Below are positions 1 to 9,539 of a DNA stretch of 64,000 bases, piece after piece. Position 1 is the first letter of the stretch, and the number at the start of each line of letters is the position of its first letter. The notes beneath the pieces are model-generated. The model searched no databases. It was given only the letters and a program-made list of their open reading frames with translations, and had not been told where the DNA came from. Origin of the DNA: Brevundimonas sp. UBA6550 (GTDB lineage Bacteria > Pseudomonadota > Alphaproteobacteria > Caulobacterales > Caulobacteraceae); the NCBI RefSeq assembly GCF_002434505.1, contig NZ_DJKE01000001.1, positions 62,001-126,000 of the forward strand. The letters are read 5' to 3'. Position numbers and translations under genes: made by a program.

Positions 1-3000
1 AGGCCGCCTCGGTATTGCCGTTGGGCGCATAGGCCGTTTGTCCCAGCTTCAGATAAGGCGCCGACAGGCTGATCGTGCGACCGGCCTGCGCATCGGGAAG
101 CACGCCCAGCGACGACCACAGCCGCAGGCTCTGCGCCATGTTCAGCGTCAGGTCGCCCGTCGTGCGGATGGGGGCGAAAATGGACAGGCTTCCGAATCCG
201 CCCGCCACGATCTGGTCGACGCCCAGATGGGCGTTGCCATAGGCCAGCTTGTCGCCGGGCTGCACGCCCTCTTCCAGAAGCGCCTCGCCCTTCGTCTGGG
301 TCAGCACCAGCATGCGCGGCGTCAGCACCTCGGCGCTGGCCTGGCTGCGCGCATAGATGCCGCCGTTATAGGTCAGCGCGAGCGTGCCGCCTGCAGCACC
401 CTCTCCGCCAGCCGCCGCCTTCAGCGTGCCGTCGATATAGAGCGAATTGGCCGATCCCAGGACGATGGCGCCGCCATCGCCGGCCACAGTGACCGCATTG
501 CGCGGGCTGCCCTTGTCCAACCCCGGCAGATCGAGCACCACGCTGCCGCCCGACGCATCGAGCACCGCCCCCGGGCGGATCACCACATGCATGTCGGCCG
601 GACGCGCCTGCACGGCGTCGCCCGTTTCCCAGTTGAGCGGCCCTCCAAGCTGGATCGTGCCGCCCGCCTGCGCCAGACCGTAACGACGGCCCTGCGCATC
701 CACCGCGCTGGCCCCGCGTCCCGCGACGTCCAACACCGCCGTCTCGCCGATCCAGATCGAGCGGTCATGCGCCTGCGGCGAATAATAGGCTGACTGGGCC
801 CGGATTTCGTCGAACAGGATGGAGCCGCCCCAGGCGTTGAGCCGCCCCTCCACCGTCATTTGCGTGGGGCTGGCGATGCGGATTGTCGCGCCGGGATCGA
901 CGGAAACCACCGCCCCCTTGCCAATCTCGACAGCCCCGCCCTGCATCAGGCGCTGGGAACGCAGGGTCAGGTCGGCGCCGTCCCGTTGGATCAGGCTGCC
1001 GACCGCCGGGTTCTCCTGATAGACGGGCGGCGTCCAGAGTTCGAGCGCCTCCGCCGCCGCCATGCCCGTGGGGACATTCCTGCTGGCTTCGGCGACGCGA
1101 TAGACGGGCATCGCCACGTCCACCTTCGCCCCATCCGCCACGCGCAAGCCGCCCTGACCATTGATGTCGTAGGCGGAGAAACCGCTCTGGAAACGATCAA
1201 CGGAGAGGTTCAGCGCATCCTCTACCGGGGTCTGGGCGCCGACGACCAGCTTGCCGCCCGTCGTGATCGACAGCACGCCGCCGCCGTTCACGCCGTAGGC
1301 CGTCAGATCGCCGTCAAGGGTCAGCCGGCCAGCCATGCCGCTGGCCCGCTCCGAACCTGCAATCAGAGCCAGATCGCCGCCCGAACCGCCCACCAAGTTT
1401 CCATCCGTCAGGATCGCCCCGCCCGAGGAAACATCGATGCGGCTGCCTTTCCCGATCTTCACGTCGCCAGTGAATTCGATCTGCGCCTTGCCGCCGTCGA
1501 GATGGCCGAGGCCGACGAAGCCCGCGCCTTGTCCCAGTCCGTTCAGCCACAGACCGCTGAGGTCGATCGAGCCGGTTTCCGACAGCGTGAAGCCGGATTT
1601 GCCGTTCAGTAGCAGCGCCTGCATCACCACAGTCGGCGTACCCGGCGTGGCGTTGAGAAGATTTGTGGCGGAGAAGCGCCCGCCATGCGCCGTGATTCCC
1701 GCTGAAATGCTGATGTCCGGGGCCAAAAGAGCGACAGAACCGCCGTCCGCCAGCGTCAGATCCTTCTTGATGCTGATGGATCCGCGCGTCGACAATTCCA
1801 GCCCGCCCAGATTCTGTGCGTTCAGATAGGCGGCGTCGAGTTGCACCGTGCCCGTCCGATCGGCTGGAAGCGCCCCGCCGCTTTCCAGGTCAGCCGTGAT
1901 CGACGCGACCTCGCCGACCGTTATCGTGCTTGCGAAGGGATTGGTGCCGCCCAGCGCGGTATAGCCGCCGACGGCCAGCGTCCCTGCCCGGGCGACGGTG
2001 TGCTGTCCGAGCGCATATCCGTCCGCGTCGCCGTTCGGCCGGGCCTGCGTCTGGCGCGTCCCATTGACCACTCCGGCCAGGATGGCGGCCTCCATGACGG
2101 CGGTGGGGGCGGACAGGATCAGCTTGCCCGCGTCGCGACCGACGGAGTAGCCCTCTTCCCAGCGCAGGGTGTTGGCGCGGCTGAACAGAGGATTGGCGTA
2201 GACCTCCGCATACTGACTGCCCCAGCGTTCATGATTGCGCGAGAAGCTGTCGCCGATGCTGACGAAGCTCATGCCGGCGGGCGCGTTTCTGACGTCGTAC
2301 ATCCGGCCGTCAGCGCCCAGGACGCGGGTCGAGCGGACATAGCCGGCCTTGTAATCGATGGAGCCGCCGGAGATGTCGAACACCGCGCCCTTCTCGGCGA
2401 CCACCTCCTTGCCCGACAAGGTGATGGTCCCGCCGACCGCGGTCCATTCGCCGATGGTGTGGGCGGTGTTGTTCAGATAACCGCCGACCTCCAACAGTCC
2501 GCCAGGGGTGTACCAGCGGTCGCCTTCATAGCCGCCGGTTCCGGACGGCAGCAGGACCAGATCGCGCACGTCGATCCAGACGTCGCGGCTCTTCAGCGCG
2601 TCGGAGTCGCGGTTGTCGGAGCTGTCGCGCAGTTCGTTGCCCTGAATGTTGACCTTGATGGCGTTGGAGCCGACATCCAGCGACACCCCCATGACGCCGG
2701 AGACGTCGATGGAGGCGCCGTCCTCCACCGTGATCCGGCCCGCATTGGCCTGGACGGCGACCTGACCGCCATTGACCAGGGTCTGGGAGCCGCCCTCGAA
2801 CACCACATTACCGCCGGTGACGATCTCGACCCGTCCCTGGTCCAGCCGGTCGGCCAGCAGGGAGCGGTCGTCAAAGCCGCCGTTGGCGGTGGCGGCGCGG
2901 TTCAGATTGGCCTTTTCGGACTCCTTGATCAGGGCGTCGCGCTGGCCGTTCAGGGCCGTCGCCGCGCTGTCCAGTTCGGGCAGGATCAGGGTCAGACTGT

Positions 3001-4192
3001 CCTTGCCCAGGGTCACGGAGCCGCTCGTGTCCGAGGCCGAGTTCAGCAGGTGGATGGTCCCGCGCTGATTGACCGAGGTGGTGGCCATCAGCACCCCGTC
3101 CTGACGGATCGTGCGACCGGCCAGGGTGATGTCGCCCTGGGCCGCTTCGATCTGGCCGCTGTTGGTCACCTTCCCGCTGACCGAGCCCGCGTCGATCAGG
3201 CCGCGCACCTCGTTGCCGCGGGTGGTGGAATACGGATTCTCCTCGGTGCCGTAGCCGCGTCGCACGATGAAGTCGTCGCCGGCCGAGAGGGTCGTCTGGC
3301 CGCGCGCGGTGGCGATCGTGCCCGCGTTCAAAACCTCGGTCCCCATCAGCAGCACGAAGCCGCCGCCGGCCGTGACCGACGTCGGGGTGTTGGTGGTGAT
3401 CCGGGCGCCCGCCTCGACGGTCACCTTGCCGCCGGCGTCCGTGAAGCTGGGGACGTAGCTGGACCCCGACAGACTGGAGTAGATGCCGCGATCGAGGAAC
3501 TGGTCGTTCGTGATCCCGGCCGAAGATGCGATCAGGTTACGGACATTGACCTGGCTCGCGCCGCCGAAGATCACCCCGTTGCGGTTTATGATGTAGACCG
3601 ACCCCTGCGCCTTGATCGAGCCGAGGATCTTGGTCGGATCGGCGTTGACGTCGGTGACGCGGTTCAGCGCCACCCAATCGGCCCCCTGCTGGTTGAAGCT
3701 CAGGTCGGTCTCGCGCCCGATGTTGAAGCTGTCCCAGGTCAGGATGGCCTTCTGCTGGGTCTGGTCGATGCTGACCTGGGTGCGTCCGTCCGCTCCCGTG
3801 GTCTGGGTCGGACCATTGGCGCCGATCCACAGGCTGGGGTCCACGGTCACGCCGTCGGCGACCTGAAGCCCGCCCTGCCCCAGACCGTTGGGCACATTGG
3901 CCTGGGCCGCTTGAGCCGCGGCGCGGGCGGCGGCCTGAGCAGACTGCATCGCCGCGCGGCCGTCGGCGGCGCGACGGAAGGCGGCGACGGCGCGTTGCGA
4001 GGCGGAAGACGCCTGCGCCGCCTGCTGGCTGGCCTGGGCCTGAGCGGCGCGCACGGCGGCGTCCGCGCCGCTGGCGGCGCCGCCGCCGCGTCCACGCCCG
4101 GATTGGGCCTCGGCGACGCCGGTGAACAGCATGGCGCCGATCGATGCGCCGATCAGCAGGCGGGCGCGCAGGGTGTGGGTCTTGGCGATCAT
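1..4192 (-). CDS. Filamentous haemagglutinin-type adhesin (TpsA), C-terminus beyond window
   Basis: One minus-strand frame stays open from the ATG at 4192 to base 1, about 1397 codons, with no stop in the window. The N-terminus is a signal peptide ending near AEAQS at residues 28-32. An Ala/Gln-rich linker follows, then a TPS secretion domain at about residues 90-240 containing NVPNGLGQGGL and NRNGVIFGGASQVNVRNLI. The remainder is a repetitive series of short Gly/Asp/Val-rich beta strands typical of a right-handed beta-helix. Members of this family are exported through an FhaC/ShlB pore, and one is encoded at 9540-11111 on the same strand. SD-like GGAG lies about 8 nt before the start, which overlaps the stop of the preceding 37-codon ORF. 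Adhesion, aggregation or contact inhibition are family-level possibilities; which one applies cannot be told without the C-terminus. Confidence 0.9.
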   Translation of the reverse strand, partial: MIAKTHTLRARLLIGASIGAMLFTGVAEAQSGRGRGGGAASGADAAVRAAQAQASQQAAQASSASQRAVAAFRRAADGRAAMQSAQAAARAAAQAAQANVPNGLGQGGLQVADGVTVDPSLWIGANGPTQTTGADGRTQVSIDQTQQKAILTWDSFNIGRETDLSFNQQGADWVALNRVTDVNADPTKILGSIKAQGSVYIINRNGVIFGGASQVNVRNLIASSAGITNDQFLDRGIYSSLSGSSYVPSFTDAGGKVTVEAGARITTNTPTSVTAGGGFVLLMGTEVLNAGTIATARGQTTLSAGDDFIVRRGYGTEENPYSTTRGNEVRGLIDAGSVSGKVTNSGQIEAAQGDITLAGRTIRQDGVLMATTSVNQRGTIHLLNSASDTSGSVTLGKDSLTLILPELDSAATALNGQRDALIKESEKANLNRAATANGGFDDRSLLADRLDQGRVEIVTGGNVVFEGGSQTLVNGGQVAVQANAGRITVEDGASIDVSGVMGVSLDVGSNAIKVNIQGNELRDSSDNRDSDALKSRDVWIDVRDLVLLPSGTGGYEGDRWYTPGGLLEVGGYLNNTAHTIGEWTAVGGTITLSGKEVVAEKGAVFDISGGSIDYKAGYVRSTRVLGADGRMYDVRNAPAGMSFVSIGDSFSRNHERWGSQYAEVYANPLFSRANTLRWEEGYSVGRDAGKLILSAPTAVMEAAILAGVVNGTRQTQARPNGDADGYALGQHTVARAGTLAVGGYTALGGTNPFASTITVGEVASITADLESGGALPADRTGTVQLDAAYLNAQNLGGLELSTRGSISIKKDLTLADGGSVALLAPDISISAGITAHGGRFSATNLLNATPGTPTVVMQALLLNGKSGFTLSETGSIDLSGLWLNGLGQGAGFVGLGHLDGGKAQIEFTGDVKIGKGSRIDVSSGGAILTDGNLVGGSGGDLALIAGSERASGMAGRLTLDGDLTAYGVNGGGVLSITTGGKLVVGAQTPVEDALNLSVDRFQSGFSAYDINGQGGLRVADGAKVDVAMPVYRVAEASRNVPTGMAAAEALELWTPPVYQENPAVGSLIQRDGADLTLRSQRLMQGGAVEIGKGAVVSVDPGATIRIASPTQMTVEGRLNAWGGSILFDEIRAQSAYYSPQAHDRSIWIGETAVLDVAGRGASAVDAQGRRYGLAQAGGTIQLGGPLNWETGDAVQARPADMHVVIRPGAVLDASGGSVVLDLPGLDKGSPRNAVTVAGDGGAIVLGSANSLYIDGTLKAAAGGEGAAGGTLALTYNGGIYARSQASAEVLTPRMLVLTQTKGEALLEEGVQPGDKLAYGNAHLGVDQIVAGGFGSLSIFAPIRTTGDLTLNMAQSLRLWSSLGVLPDAQAGRTISLSAPYLKLGQTAYAPNGNTEAA

Positions 4193-4302
4193 CGGAAGGA
4201 CTCCGGAAAGGCGGCGGCCGCAGTCGCGGCGATACAGGCGAGGGTTTCGGGGACGCGGAGGACGCTTGGGCCGGGCGTCAAGAACTTGAAATCGAAAGTC
4301 AT
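4189..4302 (-). CDS. 37-residue ORF translationally coupled to the adhesin
   Basis: The ATG at 4302 follows a strong GGAGG Shine-Dalgarno by 6 nt. The product begins MTFDFKFLTPGP and ends AAFPESFR. Its TGA overlaps the adhesin ATG as ATGA, and its own ATG overlaps the stop of the upstream exported protein in the same way. This double overlap plus the good ribosome site suggests it is translated. It could be a short peptide of its own, or a device that couples adhesin translation to the operon. No family is recognised. Confidence 0.5.
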   Translation of the reverse strand: MTFDFKFLTPGPSVLRVPETLACIAATAAAAFPESFR

Positions 4303-4730
4303 GGCTGACCTCCGGGTCGTGGCGCCGAGGGCGTGCGCGGAGGGGCAGGCCGATGCACCGAGGTCCCCAAGGCAGGGCCCAGACGCAGGCTGGCGCCGGC
4401 TTGCCCGGAGACCCCGATCGCAGGCCCCGGTGAATCCGCGTCGAGAACCGATGCAACCGGCGTCGAACGCGCCCGATCCTGGGCCTGACGTGCGGCCGCC
4501 TGCAGCATGCGGTTGGCGCAATCGACGTCGCGGGCCGTTCGGCAATGTCCGGTCACTTCGACCGGCGGCAACACTACGGGCGCCTCAGCCGAACCGACAC
4601 TATGGGCCGGGTCGCCGGACTGGGCCGCGGCAGGATCGGCGGTCGGAAACGCCGTCGCCAACAGTGCGAGAAAAAGGGCCCGCCCGGCCGGGGATTGGAC
4701 AGGCGGGCCCGCCGTCGCCGCGCGATCCAT
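4299..4730 (-). CDS. Small exported protein of the adhesin operon, unknown function
   Basis: The product is about 143 residues from the ATG at 4730. The N-terminus has a hydrophobic stretch (ALFLALLATAF) and a likely signal-peptidase site around AAAQSG. The mature part is Pro/Ala-rich and includes VVLPPVEVTGHCRTARDVDC with two cysteines, then a short amphipathic helix. The frame also allows an ATG at 4862, 8 nt after the porin stop. Neither start has a clear SD, and the shorter one gives the better signal peptide. The stop overlaps the next ATG, so the gene belongs to the adhesin operon. A periplasmic chaperone or processing factor for the adhesin is conceivable but unsupported. Confidence 0.55.
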   Translation of the reverse strand: MDRAATAGPPVQSPAGRALFLALLATAFPTADPAAAQSGDPAHSVGSAEAPVVLPPVEVTGHCRTARDVDCANRMLQAAARQAQDRARSTPVASVLDADSPGPAIGVSGQAGASLRLGPALGTSVHRPAPPRTPSAPRPGGQP

Positions 4731-4870
4731 GAACCGGCGAGAACCGGAGCGCGCAACAGCGAAGGCGTCACGCCCGTCGCCCCGCACGCACGCCGTTCCG
4801 ACCCCGTTCCTTGCGGGGACAGGATTCGGCCAGACAGGCGCGAGAAGGAGACGGGCGCTCATGACCGGGA

Positions 4871-6649
4871 TCAGAAGCGGGTCAGCAGATCGATCAGCAG
4901 GCGATCGACCGAGAAGGGCGCGTCCGCCACCTCGTCGGCGCTGATCCATCGCCCGCCGATCACGGTGTTGTCGCCCACCGCATAATGGCCGCCCACCATC
5001 CAGCCCTTCTTGTTGGTCCCGCCGATATGGAAATCGCTGTCGGCGAAGGCGTCGACCACGGCGTCGGATTCCAGATGGCGGTAGCCGACGAAGGCGTTCC
5101 AGTCGCCGCGCTTGGCGCTCCAGTCGCCCTCGCCGTTCAGGTTCAGCACCGAGCCCATCGTCAGCCTGGTCTGCCAGCCGGTGTCGCCCCCCTCGTAGGG
5201 CCCGTCCGCGCGGATGGTCTGACCCGGGTTGGCCGGATCGGGAACCCGGATGTCAGGTCCCAGATTGTTGATCGCCAGGGCGGCGACGTCACTCTCGTTC
5301 CAGCCCAGGTTCTTCACATATTCGCCGTCCAGCCGCAGGCCGAACCGCTCGGACGAGCGATAGTCCGCCGCCGCACGCAGGTGCAGGATGCGGAAGTCCG
5401 AGGCCAGACCGAAATACTGGTTCTCCGGGCTGGCGACCGGGTCCAGCGGGTCGGCGATCACGCTGCGGATCGGGAACAGGGTGTTGCCGTGCTGCTGGAA
5501 GGCCGGACGGGTGGCGTCGGTCGAGCAGACCAGTTCGTAGAACTGGCAGGGCATGGAAATCTCGCCCTTCAGGTTCTGGTAGTGGAAATAGCCTGCGGCG
5601 AATTTCAGCTCCAGGGTCTCGGTCGCCTTGAAGGCCGCTCCGCCCTGGACCGCCATCAGATGGCGATCCTGGCTCTTGAACGGCCCGTTCGAAAGACTGC
5701 CCGTCGGGGCGTTGCGCGAGCCGAAGTTCAGGTCGGTGTTGAATACGGGGAAGGCCCCGGCGGTGGCGAACAGCGACACGGTTTCGTTCATCCGCCGCTC
5801 GGCCGAGATCGCCGCCCCGTCGAAGTTCAGGTCCGCGTCATAGATCAGTTCGCCGGCCCAGAAGGGATTGGCGAAACGGCCGAAATCCGCCGCCACGCCT
5901 TCGACCGGGGTCAGGCGGATCGAAGCGCGATCCAGCCAGACCTGATAGCCGGCGCCGCCGTTTGCGCCCAGGGTCTGGTTGGTCGAGACCGGCGAACGGT
6001 CCGACCCCGTCGCCAGACGCACGTCGGCGCCGATCCAGTCGTTGATCCGCGCCTTGACGCCCAGACGCGCGCGCACCTGCGCCCGCTGACGGTCCTCGAG
6101 ACTGTTCAGGAAGGGCGGCGCGATCCAGCCCGGCGTCTTGTCGTTGATGTTCTGCGGATCGCCCGCGTTGATCGCGGCGTAATCGGTGAAGATGTCGGCG
6201 TTTCCGGCGTCGTAGAACCGCCCTTCGCCGCGCACCCGCACGTCGCCGTAGATCTGGATGCGTCGGGTCCAGTCCGGCGTCTGGCCGGGCGCCGCCCACC
6301 CCTGGGCCTGGGCCTGGGAGCCCAGTTCCGCCTTCAGCTCGGCCTTGATCTGCTCGCGCACGACGGCCGGCACATAGGGGATGGTCTGGACGCCCTGCGC
6401 GTCCACGCCGCCCGCCGGAACCGGCGGCAGGGCGGGCTGGACGGATGGCTGGGCCCTGCTGGCCTCAGCGATCATGCCGTCGGCCTCCTCACGGGTGACC
6501 AGCCCTTTCTGGACCATCAGCTCCAGCAGGCGATTGGCGTCCACCTGCTGGGCCAGGGCGGGCGTGGACATAAGGGCGACGGCGCCGGCGCCGGCCAGCA
6601 GCGCCGGTTTGAGACCCCGCGCGAAACGGAAAGCGATGGAGATGGACAT
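4871..6649 (-). CDS. Putative outer-membrane porin with N-terminal helical region
   Basis: The 592-residue protein has a signal peptide ending ALAQQ near residue 35. A predicted helical segment with QQVDANRLLELMVQKGLVTREEAD follows as a short recognition motif at about residues 35-60. A beta-barrel fills the remainder and ends in a C-terminal Phe, the usual outer-membrane insertion signal. The pattern matches the putative porin family (Porin_5-like) found in alphaproteobacterial Ton/TPS loci. It lies between tonB and the adhesin genes and is co-directional with both, so it may serve the same surface system. Its substrate cannot be read from the sequence. The start at 6649 is chosen because it begins the signal peptide (MSISIAFRFARG). 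Confidence 0.8.
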   Translation of the reverse strand: MSISIAFRFARGLKPALLAGAGAVALMSTPALAQQVDANRLLELMVQKGLVTREEADGMIAEASRAQPSVQPALPPVPAGGVDAQGVQTIPYVPAVVREQIKAELKAELGSQAQAQGWAAPGQTPDWTRRIQIYGDVRVRGEGRFYDAGNADIFTDYAAINAGDPQNINDKTPGWIAPPFLNSLEDRQRAQVRARLGVKARINDWIGADVRLATGSDRSPVSTNQTLGANGGAGYQVWLDRASIRLTPVEGVAADFGRFANPFWAGELIYDADLNFDGAAISAERRMNETVSLFATAGAFPVFNTDLNFGSRNAPTGSLSNGPFKSQDRHLMAVQGGAAFKATETLELKFAAGYFHYQNLKGEISMPCQFYELVCSTDATRPAFQQHGNTLFPIRSVIADPLDPVASPENQYFGLASDFRILHLRAAADYRSSERFGLRLDGEYVKNLGWNESDVAALAINNLGPDIRVPDPANPGQTIRADGPYEGGDTGWQTRLTMGSVLNLNGEGDWSAKRGDWNAFVGYRHLESDAVVDAFADSDFHIGGTNKKGWMVGGHYAVGDNTVIGGRWISADEVADAPFSVDRLLIDLLTRF

Positions 6650-6690
6650 AGGTTGTGTTCCCCGGAATAAGGAGACCTGGCGGGTCGGCG

Positions 6691-7380
6691 TCAGCCGGCC
6701 GCGCGGGCGTTGAGTTCGATGTTCATAGTCGGCAGGCCCGCTGGCGGCGTCCGCCCCGCGCACTGATGCCCCTGCAGGATCTGGCGCAGACGCTGGTCGC
6801 GGCGCGCATCCCCGGTCGAGGAGCGCACCGAGGAAATCCGCCCCGCAGCGTCCACCGCCACCGAAAGACGGGCCGTATAGCTGCCCCGTCTCAGTTCGCG
6901 ATCGGCCTGGACCGCCTGGCGCACGCAGGGCGTGGCCACGGCGTTGGCGTAGGCCGCGAAGGCGTCGCCGCCCCCTCCCGGTCGGCCGCCGATACGGCTG
7001 CCCGATCCATCGCCCACCGTCTGACCGTAGGACGGGCCTGCGCCTTCGCGCGCGGTCAGGGCGCTGTCGCCGACGGTGGGCTGGGCCGGCGCGTCCTGAG
7101 GCGGCGGCGTGGTGTCGACCGGCTGCTCGATCGGCGTGGGCTTGGGCTCGGGCGGCTTCTCCTGCGGCTTGATCTCGGGCGGCGGGGGCGGAGGCGGCGG
7201 AGGCGGCAGAACCACCCGCACCGTCTTGTCCTCGCGCTGGCGCTCGCTGACCGTCGAGGGTCGCAGGAAGGTGACCGCCACGATCACCGCCAGGACCCCG
7301 ACGACGATCACGACCGGCCAGCTGATCCTGGAGCGGCGACGCGGCGGCGGCGGCTCGTCGGCCATGAAGGCGTAGGTCAT
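6691..7380 (-). CDS. tonB: TonB-family energy transducer
   Basis: The 229-residue protein has a short cytoplasmic N-terminus, a single membrane helix (about residues 20-42, SWPVVIVVGVLAVIVAVTF) and a periplasmic Pro-rich spacer containing ten consecutive prolines. A C-terminal TonB domain includes YTARLSVAVDAAGRISSVRSS. Its ATG lies 5 nt after the exbD stop, with a GAGGG site. Together with ExbD and the ExbB fusion upstream it should make a complete proton-driven Ton complex. The location inside a two-partner secretion operon implies a dedicated role, perhaps powering an outer-membrane step; that is inference. Confidence 0.85.
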   Translation of the reverse strand: MTYAFMADEPPPPRRRSRISWPVVIVVGVLAVIVAVTFLRPSTVSERQREDKTVRVVLPPPPPPPPPPEIKPQEKPPEPKPTPIEQPVDTTPPPQDAPAQPTVGDSALTAREGAGPSYGQTVGDGSGSRIGGRPGGGGDAFAAYANAVATPCVRQAVQADRELRRGSYTARLSVAVDAAGRISSVRSSTGDARRDQRLRQILQGHQCAGRTPPAGLPTMNIELNARAAG

Positions 7381-7385
7381 GGCCC

Positions 7386-7793
7386 TCAGCCCTCGCCCGG
7401 CGGACGGGTGGAGGCCATGCCCAGGCTGGCCACGCCCACCTTGGAGCACAGGTCCAGCACCTGCATGATCTGGTCGTACTGCACCGCCCGGTCGCCGCGC
7501 AGGATCACCGCCGTCTCCGAGTCGGAGCCGATGCTGGTGCGCAGTTCGCTCTCCAGTTCGGCCAGCGACACCGGCACGGCGTCGATGGAAACCGTCCCGT
7601 CATCGGCCACCGCGATGACCCGCGACTTGGGCTCGTTCAGCGACTGGGACGCCGAGGCCGACGGCAGGTCGACCTTGATCCCCTGCACCGCCGCCGTCGT
7701 CAGCAGGATGAAGATGATCAGCAGCACGAAGGTCAGATCGACCAGCGGCGTGATGTTGATCTCGTTGTACGGCTTCTTGCCCTGGACCTGCAT
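7386..7793 (-). CDS. exbD: ExbD/TolR-family biopolymer transport protein
   Basis: The product is 135 residues, the usual ExbD length. The N-terminal segment NEINITPLVDLTFVLLIIFIL carries the single membrane helix with the conserved Asp (LVDL) needed for proton use. A periplasmic domain follows with ILRGDRAVQYDQIMQVLDLC, the typical ExbD/TolR fold. It sits 9 nt after the exbB-like stop and 5 nt before tonB, so the three are co-transcribed. Confidence 0.92.
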   Translation of the reverse strand: MQVQGKKPYNEINITPLVDLTFVLLIIFILLTTAAVQGIKVDLPSASASQSLNEPKSRVIAVADDGTVSIDAVPVSLAELESELRTSIGSDSETAVILRGDRAVQYDQIMQVLDLCSKVGVASLGMASTRPPGEG

Positions 7794-7802
7794 GGCCGCC
7801 TC

Positions 7803-9539
7803 CTATTCGGCGGCCAAAGGAGAGGCAGGCGCGTCCTGCCAGGTCTCGGCGATGCGCTTCTCCAGCTCATCCACGAAGATCTGGTTGTCGGCGGAGATGT
7901 CCTCCACCCGGCTCAGCAGATAGTTGTAGCCGAACAGGGCCGGGATCGCGACGGCCAGACCCGCCACCGTGGCCAACAAGGCCGCGGCGATGCCCGGCGC
8001 GATGGCGTTGATGTTGACCTCGCCCGCCGCCGCCACCGAGGCGAAGGTGATCATGACGCCCAGCACCGTGCCCAAAAGGCCGATGAAGGGGCCGCCCGAG
8101 ATGGCGATGGTCAGCAGCACCATCCATTTGTTCAGCTTCTGGCCCTCGCGCACCTGACCGGCGTCCAGGGCCGAACGGATGGCGGCGATGGACTGGGGAC
8201 GGATGGCGAAGCGGCTGCCCGACGCCTGGCCCTCGGCCAGACGCACGCCCAGTTCCTGACGCCCGATCTGATACAGGCGCGCCAGCGGCGAATGCTCGGC
8301 CAGGGCCGGCGGCAGGACGCCCAGGCCGTCATGGCCGTTCGAGCCGCGAGCCGACTGGCGATAGGCGTTCAGGAAGTCTTCGTTGGCGCGCGCGGTGCGG
8401 CCCAGCAGCAGACCCTTGGAGATCATGACCCAGATGGCCAGGGCCAGCATCAAGCCCAGGATGACGATCACCGCCCAGGCGTCGATCGTCAGGGCCTTGA
8501 ACAGGATGCCGAAATAGTTGTGGCCGCCGCTTTCGGTCTGTTCGGCCGTATCGAAGCTCAGCAGTCGGGCGCCCTGGCCTTCAGAGGCCGCCGCCAGCTG
8601 GAAGACGGACTGCGGCAGGGCGACGCCCGCCACGCGGAACTCGTCCACCTCGCCGCGGAAGCCCGCGCCCAGGGTCGCAGGCCCGGCGCCGATCGCGCCT
8701 GCGGCCTCGCCCGCCGCCTGACCGTTGACGTAGAGCACCGACTTCGCGCCGTCGTTGACCACGGCGACATGGGCCCAGGTTCCGGTCGGCAGGGCGGCGC
8801 CCGCGCTGCGCTGGCCGTCGGCGTCCAGGAACAGGGTCGCGCCCTGCGACACCAGGCTCAGGCCCGGGGCTGCGAACAGCTGGCCGTCGGCGGCGGGCTT
8901 GACCCAGAAGCTGACCGAGACCGGACCGCCGGCGACGGCCTGGGCCGGAACCGACACGCCCGCGCCGCCGTCCAGCGACAGGCTGGAGCCGATCAGGCCG
9001 CGGGCGTTGCGGCCCTCGCCGCCTGCGCCGTTCAAGCCGTTGGCGGTGGCGTCGCGCGGGGCGCCCGCCGCATCGAAATGCCAGACCAGACGATAGTCCG
9101 GGCCATAGGTTCCGGCGACGTTCTGGCCGCCCTCGGCCTTGTCGTTGCCGTAGTAGGCGTAGATCGCCTGGGCCGCGCCGGGCTTGATCCCCGACACGTC
9201 GACCCAGACCAGGGCCTGCTGCTCGTCCGGCGCCCACTTCTCGATGTGGAAGGCCAGGGGCGTGCGGTCGTCGCCCGCCACGAACCGCAGGTCCGCCCCG
9301 TCCTTCTTGACGTCGGCGAAGTCGAAGTTGCCGGTATGCAGCCGCACCAGAACCGGCGCGCGCGCCACTTCTCCCGACACGCCCGCGCCCTGCGCGTTGA
9401 CGTTGACCTTCGTCCTATAGGCGTAGTCGCCCTGCCACCAACCCGACGCCAGGACAGGCGTCGCCACCGCCGAAAGCATGACGGCCGACAGGCCGACAGC
9501 GAAAGAGTTGCGCATACGCGCGCTGACAGTCTTGCCCAC
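7803..9539 (-). CDS. exbB: ExbB/TolQ proton channel fused to DUF2341 and LamG-like periplasmic domains
   Basis: The 578-residue protein begins with a signal peptide (cleavage near residue 33). A DUF2341-type domain (about 35-145, with YRTKVNVNAQG and ADLRFVAGDDRTPLAFHIEKW) follows, then a LamG/concanavalin-like jelly roll (about 150-320, with VSVSFWVKPAADGQLF and WAHVAVVNDGAKSVLYVNG). The first membrane helix is near 350-375. The MotA/TolQ/ExbB domain lies at about 400-560 and includes GPFIGLLGTVLGVMITF. ExbB proteins are normally about 230-330 residues without a large exported lectin-like region. The GTG at 9539 follows the fhaC stop directly and has a G-rich SD; an ATG at 9515 is an alternative start. 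The exported half may sense or bind a polysaccharide or the adhesin itself. Confidence 0.85.
   Translation of the reverse strand: MGKTVSARMRNSFAVGLSAVMLSAVATPVLASGWWQGDYAYRTKVNVNAQGAGVSGEVARAPVLVRLHTGNFDFADVKKDGADLRFVAGDDRTPLAFHIEKWAPDEQQALVWVDVSGIKPGAAQAIYAYYGNDKAEGGQNVAGTYGPDYRLVWHFDAAGAPRDATANGLNGAGGEGRNARGLIGSSLSLDGGAGVSVPAQAVAGGPVSVSFWVKPAADGQLFAAPGLSLVSQGATLFLDADGQRSAGAALPTGTWAHVAVVNDGAKSVLYVNGQAAGEAAGAIGAGPATLGAGFRGEVDEFRVAGVALPQSVFQLAAASEGQGARLLSFDTAEQTESGGHNYFGILFKALTIDAWAVIVILGLMLALAIWVMISKGLLLGRTARANEDFLNAYRQSARGSNGHDGLGVLPPALAEHSPLARLYQIGRQELGVRLAEGQASGSRFAIRPQSIAAIRSALDAGQVREGQKLNKWMVLLTIAISGGPFIGLLGTVLGVMITFASVAAAGEVNINAIAPGIAAALLATVAGLAVAIPALFGYNYLLSRVEDISADNQIFVDELEKRIAETWQDAPASPLAAE

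Noticed and set aside
1841..4732. Plus-strand open frame of 963 codons
   Set aside because: It is the antisense shadow of the minus-strand adhesin; composition is His/Arg/Asp-rich with no domain, while the minus frame gives a signal peptide and TPS domain.
4985..6670. Plus-strand open frame of 561 codons opposite the porin
   Set aside because: It is a GC-driven shadow; the minus frame has a signal peptide and ends in a C-terminal Phe.
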